A stretch of DNA of 64,000 bases from positions 27,975-91,974 of the forward strand of contig NZ_JBKQWU010000014.1 in the NCBI RefSeq assembly GCF_047275745.1, given 5' to 3'. This document shows positions 7,777 to 17,202 of this stretch, one piece after another (positions within the stretch are counted from its first letter, which is position 1; each line of letters starts with the position of its first letter). Origin of the DNA: Amaricoccus sp047275745 (GTDB lineage Bacteria; Pseudomonadota; Alphaproteobacteria; Rhodobacterales; Rhodobacteraceae). The notes beneath the pieces were generated by a model. That model saw only the letters and a list, made by a program, of their open reading frames with translations, made no database searches and was not told the origin of the DNA. Both the position numbers and the translations under genes were made by a program.

Positions 7777-8955
7777 TTAACTTTCCGTTTTCGCGTGGCC
7801 GAGGCGCACCCCCTTCAGGAAATCGACGGCGATCTCGCGTTCCTCCGCGAGCACCTCGGCGACCCGGGCGGCGGGAAAGCCGCCCGCGACGGCGCGTCGC
7901 GCCGCGAGCGCCAGCCCCTCGGGACTGGTCCGCGACTTGTCGAGCGCGAAATAGAAGTCCTCAAGGCCGAATCGCGCCGCGATCTCCGCGTTCTTGGTGG
8001 GATAGCCCATCGTCGGCTTGCGCGCGTCGAGCAGGATCAGCGGGGTCAGATTCCGGAGCGCGAAAAGACATGCATGCATCCGGTCGGAAACCACCAGATC
8101 GAAACAGCCAAAGGCCGCCGCCCATTCGAGCGGCGAAAGATCGGCCTCGGACAGATCGAGCTCGACCCCCGGCGTCGCGAAGGACAGAGCCACGGTCTGG
8201 AACCCCTGCTCGGCCAGCTGCGGCACCAGACCCGCGACCTTCGGATTGCGTCCCGCGAGGATCGCGACGCGGGGACGCTCGAAATCGACGCCGAGCCGCT
8301 CGAGCAGGGGCCGGACCTCGTCCCGCGCGAAGGGAAGCAGGTCATAGCCGAGCACCGGATCGGGCACGCGCAGGCTCCGCGCCACCGCGTCGGGCGCGAT
8401 GGCCTTGATGAAGGCGCGCGTCCGCTCGTCACGGTAGCCGATCGCCGACATGCCCCTCAGCCGCCGTGCGATCTGCCACCTGCGGAAGAACGGAATCCCG
8501 CGCCAGTCGGTCTTCGTGCCCACCGTCGCGGCATAGGCGAAGCGGTGGCCGACGCTCGCATCCGGCCAGTAGGCGTTCGGAAAGGCGGGCACATGCGGAT
8601 CGTCCTGCGCCCGTATCAGACCCCTGAGCCGCGGGCGATAGGCGATCTTCCAGACTTCCTCGCTCCCGACCAGCACCGCGTCGTAGCGTTCGCGCGCGTA
8701 GGCCCAGGCCGCGCGTGGATCGTCGATGAAGCGGGACGAACTGAGCGGCAGCACCGATTCGCGGAACGCCGCGATCGCACGCTTGCGCGCGTTGCTCGGC
8801 GGTCCGAACCGGGGTTCGTCCTGTACGCGGTGCCTGTGGTCGACGATCTCCGCCGCCTGCCCCGTCACCTCCTGGACCAGAAGCGCGAGCGCCAGCGCCT
8901 GCAGGACCGAGCCCTCGCTGTAGCCTGTATGGATCGTGAAGATTCCGATGGTCAT
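7777..8955 (-). CDS. Polysaccharide pyruvyl transferase family protein
   Basis: 392 residues from MTIGIFTIHTGYSEGSVLQ, supported by a GGGGAG ribosome-binding site. The early YSEGSVLQALAL stretch and the late VSDRMHACLFALRNLTPLILLD motif, followed by KPTMGYPTKNAEIA, are typical of the polysaccharide pyruvyl transferase family, which uses phosphoenolpyruvate to add ketal pyruvate to sugars. It lies 75 bp upstream of the sulfotransferase on the same strand, so both may act on one exopolysaccharide. No glycosyltransferase cluster is present, so the substrate is open. Confidence 0.75.
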   Translation of the reverse strand: MTIGIFTIHTGYSEGSVLQALALALLVQEVTGQAAEIVDHRHRVQDEPRFGPPSNARKRAIAAFRESVLPLSSSRFIDDPRAAWAYARERYDAVLVGSEEVWKIAYRPRLRGLIRAQDDPHVPAFPNAYWPDASVGHRFAYAATVGTKTDWRGIPFFRRWQIARRLRGMSAIGYRDERTRAFIKAIAPDAVARSLRVPDPVLGYDLLPFARDEVRPLLERLGVDFERPRVAILAGRNPKVAGLVPQLAEQGFQTVALSFATPGVELDLSEADLSPLEWAAAFGCFDLVVSDRMHACLFALRNLTPLILLDARKPTMGYPTKNAEIAARFGLEDFYFALDKSRTSPEGLALAARRAVAGGFPAARVAEVLAEEREIAVDFLKGVRLGHAKTES

Positions 8956-9034
8956 GCGGCTCCCCGCGCGTTGCGTCGTCTCGACGCTCCCGCGCCGTCC
9001 CCGCGGGGCATCCCGCGAGGATGTCGGAATGGCG

Positions 9035-9330
9035 CTACCCGCGCCGGTCGATGCCCGTGGCATCGGAGGCGGCGTCGGCTGGCGCGTCGGCCCGCGCGCC
9101 CGGCTCGGCGCCCGGCTCCGCCTCGGGATCGGGTCGTCCGATCCCGGTGAAGATCATCCTGAACGGCAGCGCCCAGACGATCCCGAGCGCCACATAGATC
9201 ACGAATTCGACCAGGATGCCCGGCCGGTCGAAGAGCGCGATGACGCTGACCGCCGCGACGATGTAGAGCGGCAGACCCACGAGGAGGATCACCAGTGCCC
9301 AGCGCCGGCGCGCGCGGTAGCTCAGCCCGC

Positions 9331-9334
<4 letters not shown>
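9035..9334 (-). CDS. DUF2842 family membrane protein
   Basis: 99 residues. MSGLSYRARRRWALVILLVGLPLYIVAA...PGILVEFVIYVALGIVWALPFRMIFTGIG is the DUF2842 pattern: a basic N-terminus, two transmembrane helices (about 13-33 and 40-60) and a conserved tail FxGIG. The last 35 residues are low-complexity Ala/Asp/Glu/Pro. The start overlaps the purA stop (ATGA), an arrangement common in Rhodobacterales. Function unknown. Confidence 0.88.
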
Positions 9335-10623
<1,289 letters not shown>

Positions 10624-10993
10624 GCACGAGATCCTTTCTCCGAACGGAAGCCGCGGGCGTTATACCGACGGGACACGCGGCCCGGAACCGCTAAATCACC
10701 TTCGGCGAACCAAGGATGAAACGCGGAGTAATCCCCGATCGGCATCTGGCGGTTCCGGGCGCCGCTGTTTCGCGGCCAGGGTCGCACCGACCTGCGAGCT
10801 GGGCGCGGTGCTGGTCGCGGTCTTCGGCGTGAACCTCCCCGGCGGGCGGCCGGTGCCGGCGAGCCGGGGCGGCACCGGCTTGGATGGCTCTCGGCGCGTC
10901 CCTCATCGGCCGGCGACGGGGAAGGCGCGAGGCTTGCGGATTCCAGCCTCGCGCCAGCGTTTTCGCGCGCACCGTCACGGGCGCGCCCGCCGG
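10624..10993. other. 370-bp purA-serA spacer without a convincing gene
   Basis: No frame in this stretch resembles a known protein. It contains two inverted repeats: a 9-bp stem GCCGGTGCC / GGCACCGGC (10849-10879) and an 11-bp stem at 10924-10955. The region probably holds the serA terminator and the purA promoter and leader. Confidence 0.45.
10924..10955 (-). terminator. Hairpin downstream of serA
   Basis: Perfect 11-bp stem (GGCGCGAGGCT / AGCCTCGCGCC) with a 10-nt loop, about 40 bp past the serA stop. On the minus strand it is followed only by TTCCCC, so it is a weak intrinsic terminator. On the plus strand it is followed by AGCGTTTTC. Confidence 0.5.
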
Positions 10994-12586
10994 TCAGAAT
11001 GCCAGCGCCTTGGCGTGACGGATCTGCGGCAGCGAGGCGATCTCGGTGAGCGCCTCCTCGGCGATCCCCTCGTCGACGCCGATCAGCGCCAGCGCCTCGC
11101 CGCTCTTCTCGGCCCGGCCGAGCGCGAAGGTCGCGATATTGACCCCGAGCGCACCGAGCTTGGTCCCGAGCGCGCCGATATAGCCCGGCTCGTCGGTGTT
11201 GGTGGTGTAGAGCATGTGGCGCATCGGCTCGGCCTCGAGGTTGATCCCCTTGATCTGGATGAACCTCGGCTTGCCGTCGGAATAGATCGTGCCGGCGACC
11301 GAGCGCGTCATCGTCTCGGTGGTCACGATGAGCCGGATGTAGGAGCCGAAGGCGCCCTGCGAATCCTTGCGGCTCTCGGTGACGTGGATGCCGCGCTCGC
11401 GCGCCACGAAGGGCGCGGAGACCATGTTGACGCCGCCCTCGCCCACCAGCGGCCGCAGGAGCCCGGCCGAGAGCGCCGCGGTCAGGGGCTTGAGGTTCAG
11501 ATCGCCGACCTCGCCCACGTATTCGATCTCGATCTCCTCGATCGGGTCCTCGGTCACCTGCCCCGCGAAGCTCCCGAGCGTCTCGGCGAGCGTGACCCAG
11601 GGCTTCAGCACCGGCGCTTCCTCGGCGGTGACCGAGGGCGCGTTCAGCGCGTTCGAGACCGCGCCGTTCATCAGATAGTCCGACATCTGCTCGGCCACCT
11701 GAAGCGCGACATTCTCCTGCGCCTCGCTGGTCGAGGCGCCGAGATGCGGCGTGCAGACCACGTTCGGCGCGTCGAAGAGCGGGTTCTCCACCGCCGGCTC
11801 GACCGAGAAGACGTCGAAGGCCGCGCCCGCCAGATGGCCCGATTTCAGCGCCTCCGCGACCGCCGCCTCGTCGACGAGGCCGCCGCGGGCGCAGTTGATG
11901 AGCCGCGCGCCCTTCTTCATCTTCCCGACCCGCTCGGCGGAGATGATGTTCGCGGTCTTGTCGGTCTTCGGCACATGCAGCGTCACGAAATCGGCGCGGG
12001 CGAGCAGGTCCTCGACATCCTCGATCCGCTCGATCCCGAGCGACTGGGCGCGCTCCGCCGACAGGAACGGATCATAGGCGATGACCTTCATCCGGAGCCC
12101 GATCGCGCGCGCGGCGACGACCGAGCCGATGTTGCCGGCGCCGATGAGCCCGAGCGTCTTGCCGGTGATCTCGACGCCCATGAACTTCGACTTCTCCCAC
12201 TTGCCGGCGCGGGTCGAGGCGTCGGCGGCGGGGATCTGGCGGGCGACGGCGAACATCATCGCGATCGCGTGCTCGGCGGTGGTTATCGAATTGCCGAAGG
12301 GCGTGTTCATCACCACGATCCCCTTGGCCGAGGCCGCCGGGATATCGACATTGTCGACGCCGATGCCGGCGCGGCCGATGACCTTCAGGTTCGTCGCCTT
12401 CGCGATCAGATCGGCGGTCACCTTGGTCGCGGAGCGGATCGCGAGACCGTCGTAGTTCCCGATGATCTCGGCGAGTTTCTCCGGGTCCTTGCCGAGCTTC
12501 GGCTGGAAGTCGACCTCGACGCCGGCGTCCTTGAAGATCTGAACGGCGGCATCCGAAAGAGCGTCTGAAATAAGTACCTTGGGCAT
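10994..12586 (-). CDS. serA: D-3-phosphoglycerate dehydrogenase
   Basis: 530 residues from MPKVLISDALSD, the long form with a C-terminal regulatory half. It oxidises 3-phosphoglycerate to 3-phosphohydroxypyruvate, the first step of serine synthesis. Motifs: AIRSATKVTADLI, NAD-binding GLIGAGNIGSVVAARA (about 148-163), LINCARGGLVDEAA with the catalytic Arg, and HLGASTSEAQENVA with the catalytic His. An intervening domain and a C-terminal ACT domain (about 455-530, TNTDEPGYIGALGT) follow, the latter implying serine feedback. It follows serC in the same direction after 86 bp. Confidence 0.97.
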   Translation of the reverse strand: MPKVLISDALSDAAVQIFKDAGVEVDFQPKLGKDPEKLAEIIGNYDGLAIRSATKVTADLIAKATNLKVIGRAGIGVDNVDIPAASAKGIVVMNTPFGNSITTAEHAIAMMFAVARQIPAADASTRAGKWEKSKFMGVEITGKTLGLIGAGNIGSVVAARAIGLRMKVIAYDPFLSAERAQSLGIERIEDVEDLLARADFVTLHVPKTDKTANIISAERVGKMKKGARLINCARGGLVDEAAVAEALKSGHLAGAAFDVFSVEPAVENPLFDAPNVVCTPHLGASTSEAQENVALQVAEQMSDYLMNGAVSNALNAPSVTAEEAPVLKPWVTLAETLGSFAGQVTEDPIEEIEIEYVGEVGDLNLKPLTAALSAGLLRPLVGEGGVNMVSAPFVARERGIHVTESRKDSQGAFGSYIRLIVTTETMTRSVAGTIYSDGKPRFIQIKGINLEAEPMRHMLYTTNTDEPGYIGALGTKLGALGVNIATFALGRAEKSGEALALIGVDEGIAEEALTEIASLPQIRHAKALAF

Positions 12587-12672
12587 GGTTTTTAATCCTG
12601 CCTGTGAGCCTCGCGGCCCATGCTGCATGTGTGAGGATGGGCGGAGATCCCCCTGGAGATCCCCGGAAATGT

Positions 12673-13863
12673 TCAGAGCTTCGCGCGTAGCTCGGCGAAG
12701 GCCCAGTCGAGCCAGGGCGTCAGCGCCTCGATGTCGGAGGTATCGACCGTGGTGCCGCACCAGATCCGGAGACCCGCCGGCGCGTCGCGGTATCCACCGA
12801 TGTCGTAGGCCGCTTCCTCGGTTTCGAGAAGCTTCGTGAGCTTCTTCACGAAATCCCGCTGGCCCGCGTCATCGAGCGCGGCGACCACCGGATCGGTGAT
12901 CCTGAGACAGACGGAGGTGTTCGACCGCGCCGCCGGCTCGGCGACGAGATTCTCCACCCAGCCGGTCCGGTCGACCCAGGCCTGGAGCGCGGCGGCGTTC
13001 GCGTCCGCGCGCGCCCGCGTCGCATCGAGACCGCCGAGCCCTTCCATCCAGCCGAGCGCGTCGACGCAATCGGCGACGCAGAGCATCGAGGGCGTGTTGA
13101 TCGTCTCGCCCTTGAAGATGCCCTCGATCAGCTTGCCGCCCTTGGTCATGCGGAAAATCTTCGGCAACGGCCGATCCGGCGTGAAGCTCACCAGCCGCTC
13201 GACCGCGCGGGGGCTCAGGATCAGGATGCCATGCGCGCCCTCGCCGCCCATCGCCTTCTGCCAGGAGAAGGTGACGACATCGAGCCTGGTCCAGTCGAGA
13301 TCCTGCGCGAAGGCGGCGGAGGTCGCGTCGCAGAAAGTCAGCCCCTCGCGGTCGGCCGCGATCCAGTCCGCGTTCGGGACGCGCGCGCCCGAGGTGGTGC
13401 CGTTCCAGGTGAAACAGATGTCCGCGTCCTTCCGGACCTGCGCGAGATCGGGCAGTTCGCCGTAGCCGGCGGTGATCACGCGGCAATCGTCGAGCCTCAG
13501 CTGCTTGGTCGCATCCGTCGCCCAGCCCTGACCGAAGCTTTCCCAGACCAGCATGTCCACCGGCCGCGCGCCAAGCATCGACCACATCGCCATCTCGAAG
13601 GCGCCGGTGTCGGAGGCGGGAACGATGCCGACCCTGTAATCGGCGGGCACGCCGAGCAGGGCGGCGGTGCGGTCGATCGCATCCTTGAGCTGCGCCTTCG
13701 GACCCGCGGCGCGGTGCGAGCGGCCGAGGAAGGCGAGTTTCGCGACGCCCTCGGCGGTCCAGCCCGGACGTTTCGGACAGGGGCCGGAGGAGAACTCCGG
13801 ACGCGCGGGTTTGGTGGCAGGTTTCTGGGGGGCGACGAGAGTCGCCTCGGACGTATGGCTCAT
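12673..13863 (-). CDS. serC: Phosphoserine aminotransferase
   Basis: 396 residues from MSHTSEATLVAPQKP. It transfers an amino group from glutamate to 3-phosphohydroxypyruvate, the second serine step. PLP-enzyme features: FSSGPCPKRPGW, TTSGARVPN, FCDATSAAFAQ and the PLP-lysine motif FSWQKAMGGEGAHG (about 210). It is the variant found in Rhodobacterales and relatives rather than the enterobacterial type. It forms an operon with serA, and its start is preceded by a structured leader (13864-13930) that includes the GGAG ribosome-binding site. Confidence 0.95.
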   Translation of the reverse strand: MSHTSEATLVAPQKPATKPARPEFSSGPCPKRPGWTAEGVAKLAFLGRSHRAAGPKAQLKDAIDRTAALLGVPADYRVGIVPASDTGAFEMAMWSMLGARPVDMLVWESFGQGWATDATKQLRLDDCRVITAGYGELPDLAQVRKDADICFTWNGTTSGARVPNADWIAADREGLTFCDATSAAFAQDLDWTRLDVVTFSWQKAMGGEGAHGILILSPRAVERLVSFTPDRPLPKIFRMTKGGKLIEGIFKGETINTPSMLCVADCVDALGWMEGLGGLDATRARADANAAALQAWVDRTGWVENLVAEPAARSNTSVCLRITDPVVAALDDAGQRDFVKKLTKLLETEEAAYDIGGYRDAPAGLRIWCGTTVDTSDIEALTPWLDWAFAELRAKL

Positions 13864-13930
13864 CAGGCCAGCTCCGTCGGTCAGGGTGATATTCCTGAGC
13901 CCGCCCCGCTCACCCTGGTCCGGGGACGCG
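13864..13930 (-). ncRNA. serC-type structured mRNA leader
   Basis: Immediately upstream of serC (minus strand) an 8-bp perfect stem, CAGGGTGA / TCACCCTG (13910-13917 with 13882-13889), encloses a 20-nt region with a smaller GAGC / GCTC pairing. It is followed by CTGACCGACGGAGCTGGCC, which holds the ribosome-binding site, and then the start codon. A conserved alphaproteobacterial serC RNA motif is known directly upstream of serC-serA operons; position and structure match my recollection of it. The match to the Rfam model was not computed. Confidence 0.7.
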
Positions 13931-14032
13931 CCCGCCGACGCGGATACGCGAATTCCGACGATCTGCCAAGATGGAATCACGGGATGGAATCACCGGATGA
14001 ATCACGGGGCCAATCCGACGCGCGTTCCGCGT

Positions 14033-14782
14033 TCAGGAGCGCCCCGCCGCCGAGTCGTGGTCGATCTCGTAGATCGACTGCACGCCCACGAACCCGTCCC
14101 CGTGGTCTCTGAGCCGCACGACCTCGGCCAGCCGGAGCGGCTCCGGAAAGGCGAGCGCGCCCTTGAGGATGGCAACGCGGTGCCGCCCATGCTTCTCGAC
14201 CGTCATTCCGCTCGACCGCCCGAGAAACTCGACCGGATCGACCGCGACGCCCCTATCCCGGATCTCTATCAGATCCTTGCCGAAGGCTTCGTTTTGACGC
14301 GGATTCGACATGAACTGGATCCGCCCGACGCCGCCCGGCCTGAGGACCCTGCTGACCTCCCGAAGCGCGTTCAGCTTGTCGGTGATGAAAAGCCAGCTGG
14401 CCTGGGACACGACGAGATCGAACTTGCGGTCCTTGAACGGCAGCCTGACGGCCGCGTCCGCGAACCGGATGGTGATGCCCTCGGCGCATTCCACCGGAAT
14501 TCCGGCCTTCCGGGCGTTGAGGACCAGCATGTCCGGCGTGCCGTCCACCGGTCGCCGGTTGACACCGTACAATGCCACCCGGTCACCATGCTTCTGGGCG
14601 ATCTCGAGCAGAACCGAGCCGAATCCGCATCCGATCTCGAGGATCGACGCGCGCTTCTTCCTGGAAAGGATGCGCTCGATCTTCCGGTCGACCGCGCCGA
14701 CCCGCTTCTCGAGCGCGTCGAGCCCCCGCCCCCTGTAGGAAAACCGCTCGTCGTAGACCTTCAGCGCCCGTTCGTGATTCAA
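14033..14782 (-). CDS. Class I SAM-dependent methyltransferase, TTG start
   Basis: 249 residues. The SAM-binding motif I is ILEIGCGFGSVLLEIAQ (about 47-63), followed by acidic and motif IV-like segments (FADAAVRLPFKDRKFDLVVSQASWLFITDK) and EVSRVLRPGGVGRIQFMSNP. The start codon is TTG, preceded by GGAGAGAGCG, a well-spaced ribosome-binding site. The substrate is not deducible; the layout is of the general Methyltransf_11 type. It lies 169 bp upstream of serC on the same strand, but the serC leader between them suggests separate control. Confidence 0.8.
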   Translation of the reverse strand: MNHERALKVYDERFSYRGRGLDALEKRVGAVDRKIERILSRKKRASILEIGCGFGSVLLEIAQKHGDRVALYGVNRRPVDGTPDMLVLNARKAGIPVECAEGITIRFADAAVRLPFKDRKFDLVVSQASWLFITDKLNALREVSRVLRPGGVGRIQFMSNPRQNEAFGKDLIEIRDRGVAVDPVEFLGRSSGMTVEKHGRHRVAILKGALAFPEPLRLAEVVRLRDHGDGFVGVQSIYEIDHDSAAGRS

Positions 14783-14923
14783 CGCGCTCTCTCCGTTATC
14801 CGCCCCGATCGGTCGCGGAAGCTAGCACCCGCCCCGAGAGAGCGCCAGTCATCGATACACGTTCCAGCTGACGCCCCCTCCTCGTCGGGATAACGGGAAA
14901 TCCGCGAAGCCAGGCGCCGGATA

Positions 14924-16717
14924 TCAGTCCCGCCACCAGACCTCGGGCAACCAGCCGATCCAGTCGCCGTAGACCGGCAGGCGTTCGGGATAATGAAGCG
15001 CCGCGTCGTGGGCGACGAAGCTTCTGTCCGCGAACCAGAAGGGGATCACGTAGCGCCCGGTGGTGAGCACGCGATCGAGCGCCTGGACGGCGGCGGTGAA
15101 TTCGCCGGGATCGCGGGTCGCGAGCATCGCCGCGATCATCGCCTCCGCCGCCGGGCTGTCGATCCCCGGGTAGTTGCGCGTCCCCGGCGTCGTCACCCCG
15201 GCGCGGCCCCAATAGAGCATCTGCTCGTTGCCGGGGCTGAGCGTCATGTTCCAGGTATTGACGATCATGTCGTAGTCGTAGTCGTTCTTGCGCTCGTTGT
15301 ACTGCGCCTGGTCGATGAGCGTGATCCGCGCGTCGATGCCAAGCTGGCGCAGCGAATCGCGGAAGAGCCCGGCGGCGACTTCGCTCTGCGCGCCGGACAG
15401 CAGGATCTCGAATCGGAACGGCGCCCCCTCGGCGTTCACGAGCACCCCGTCCCGCACGGTCCAGCCGGCGGCTTTCAGTTCCGACGCCGCCACCCGCATG
15501 TTGCGCCGGTTCCGCGCCGAGCCATCGGAGATCGGCAGCGCATAGGCGTCGAGCGCGTCCGGCGCGAGATCCGCCGCGAAGGGCGCCAGCAGATCCCGCG
15601 TCCTGCCTTCCGCCGGCCCCTGCCCCATGCCAAGCTCCGAATTGGCGAAATAGCTCGTGCGCCGCGGCATCGGCCCGCCGTTCACCGTCTGGCTGATGAA
15701 TTCGTAGTTGAAGGCGTGGAGCAGCGCGTCCCGCACCCGCCGATCGGCAAAAATCGGCCGACGGGTGTTGAAGACGAATCCCTCCATGCCGGAGGGCCGT
15801 CCATGCGGGATCTCGGATTTGATGATCTCGCCCGCGCTCACCGCCGCGAAATTGTACTCCGCGCGCCAGCGGGCGGGGTTGAGCTCGCGATAGACCGAAA
15901 CCTCCCCGGCGGCGAAGGCCTGGAACAGCACGCCGCCATCGACGTAGTAGTCGATCCTGATCCTGTCAAAATTGTTGAGACCCCGGTTGTAAGGCAAGTC
16001 GGCGCCCCAATAATCCGGGTTCCGCTCGAGAGTGATGAAGCGCCCCGGCTCGAAAGCTCCGATCTCGTAGGGCCCCGATCCGACCGGCACACGCAGGCTC
16101 GACTGGGCGAAATCCAGCCCTTCCCAGTCAGCCTTGCTCAGGATCGGCCGCAAGCCGATCAGCAGGGGCAGCTCGGCGTCGGGCGTGTTGAAGACGAAGC
16201 GGATGCCGCGCGCGCCGACCTTCTCGATCCGTTCCACCTTCGCCCACGAATTCGAGTACCTTGGCAGGCCCTCCTCGGCCAGCGTCTCCATTGACCAGAT
16301 CACGTCCTCCGGTGTAATCGGGCTGCCATCGGAGAAACGCGCGTTCGCGCGAAGTGTGAACTCCACGGAAGAGCGATCTTCCGGTACGTCGATTGATTCG
16401 GCGATCAGGCCGTAAAGCGCGAAGGGTTCATCCCAGTTTCGCGCCATAAGTGTCTCGAACACATGCGCCTGAAGCGCATAGGGGGCCCGACCCTTCAAAA
16501 TGTACGGATTTAGCGAGTCAAAGCCTCCGACCTCCCCGAAAACGATCGTGCCCCCCTTCGGCGCCCCTGGGTTGGCATAGGGGAGGCTCACAAAATCCGG
16601 TGGGAGGGCAGGCTCGCCATACATAGATATGCCGTGGCGGGGGGCTGCGAGCCCAGCCAGGGGCAGGAGCGCCAGCGCGAGGACAGCCAGTCGCGCCATC
16701 CGGTGCTTGCGTGTCAT
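14924..16717 (-). CDS. Extracellular solute-binding protein, family 5 (YejA-like)
   Basis: About 597 residues from MTRKHRMARLAV; a GTG three codons upstream is the alternative start. A signal peptide precedes LAAPRHGISMYGEPALPPDFVSLPYANPGAPKGG, the YejA-type N-terminus. The body has FGEVGGFDSLNPYILKG, TLRANARFSDGSPITPEDVIWSMETL and late DYDMIVNTWNMTLSPGNEQMLYWG. Such periplasmic proteins deliver oligopeptides or microcin-C-like compounds to YejBEF permeases. No permease or ATPase gene is adjacent in this window. The 3' neighbour is the methyltransferase; upstream lies the small-RNA candidate region. Confidence 0.88.
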   Translation of the reverse strand: MTRKHRMARLAVLALALLPLAGLAAPRHGISMYGEPALPPDFVSLPYANPGAPKGGTIVFGEVGGFDSLNPYILKGRAPYALQAHVFETLMARNWDEPFALYGLIAESIDVPEDRSSVEFTLRANARFSDGSPITPEDVIWSMETLAEEGLPRYSNSWAKVERIEKVGARGIRFVFNTPDAELPLLIGLRPILSKADWEGLDFAQSSLRVPVGSGPYEIGAFEPGRFITLERNPDYWGADLPYNRGLNNFDRIRIDYYVDGGVLFQAFAAGEVSVYRELNPARWRAEYNFAAVSAGEIIKSEIPHGRPSGMEGFVFNTRRPIFADRRVRDALLHAFNYEFISQTVNGGPMPRRTSYFANSELGMGQGPAEGRTRDLLAPFAADLAPDALDAYALPISDGSARNRRNMRVAASELKAAGWTVRDGVLVNAEGAPFRFEILLSGAQSEVAAGLFRDSLRQLGIDARITLIDQAQYNERKNDYDYDMIVNTWNMTLSPGNEQMLYWGRAGVTTPGTRNYPGIDSPAAEAMIAAMLATRDPGEFTAAVQALDRVLTTGRYVIPFWFADRSFVAHDAALHYPERLPVYGDWIGWLPEVWWRD

Positions 16718-16796
16718 TTCGGTCACATTCCGTCGATAGTGGGGTCCGGCATGACCTTATTGCATGGCTCACGAGGCTGGCACGAAGATTTTTGGC

Positions 16797-16825
16797 TTGG
16801 CGGTAGGTGTTTGATTTTGTATAAG
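16797..16825 (+). promoter_or_regulatory. Strong candidate promoter for a small RNA
   Basis: -35 TTGGCG (16797-16802), exactly 17 bp, -10 TATAAG (16820-16825). Both hexamers are close to sigma70 consensus, and the surrounding DNA is unusually AT-rich for this genome. No ORF with a ribosome-binding site follows. Transcription would start near 16832. Confidence 0.6.
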
Positions 16826-16831
16826 GGTTTC

Positions 16832-16907
16832 ACTGCTCGATAGGTTTCTTGCCTGTATGAAACCTGCCTCAACGACTTAACGCCCTCCTTCGGAGGGCGT
16901 TTTTTTT
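16832..16907 (+). ncRNA. Candidate small RNA (about 76 nt)
   Basis: Between the promoter at 16797-16825 and an intrinsic terminator ending at 16907 lies a 76-nt transcript with no plausible coding frame. It would have a 7-bp hairpin AGGTTTC / GAAACCT (16842-16848 with 16859-16865, 10-nt loop), a single-stranded linker (GCCTCAACGACTT), then the terminator hairpin and U-tract. This is the architecture of Hfq-type trans-acting small RNAs. It lies between the divergent yejA-like gene and the patatin gene; I do not recognise the family. It could instead be a short leader, but the next gene starts about 295 bp after the terminator. Confidence 0.6.
16879..16907 (+). terminator. Strong intrinsic terminator
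   Basis: GC-rich stem ACGCCCTCC / GGAGGGCGT with a 3-nt loop (TTC), followed by eight T residues (16900-16907). It is the clearest rho-independent terminator in the window and is oriented to the plus strand, where the only upstream transcription unit is the small-RNA candidate. Confidence 0.85.
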
Positions 16908-17202
16908 CGCCCCCACCGCCGCTTTCGCGCAATCTTGCCAAAGTACGCGAAGTTACACAACCTCCGCGTGCATATCCGTGAATGGTCGTGCTAAAGAACC
17001 GTGTTAACTCGGCAATCGGCGGCTGCGAACGGGCACCGCCGCCAGTACAGGAAAAACGACTCACCCCTCGCGCGAAGACTGGCGCGCCGGTTAAGTTTAT
17101 CACCCGTCGCTCGTCTCGGCGCGATCCCGGAATAGAATGGGCCTCGTCCTCGCCGGATTCGGCGAAACCACATGAACTCTTCGCGCGAATGGAGAACAGC
17201 AC

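Noticed and set aside
10691..10978. 95-codon minus-strand ORF between serA and purA
   Set aside because: Arg/Ala/Pro-rich, no family features, and it runs through both inverted repeats.
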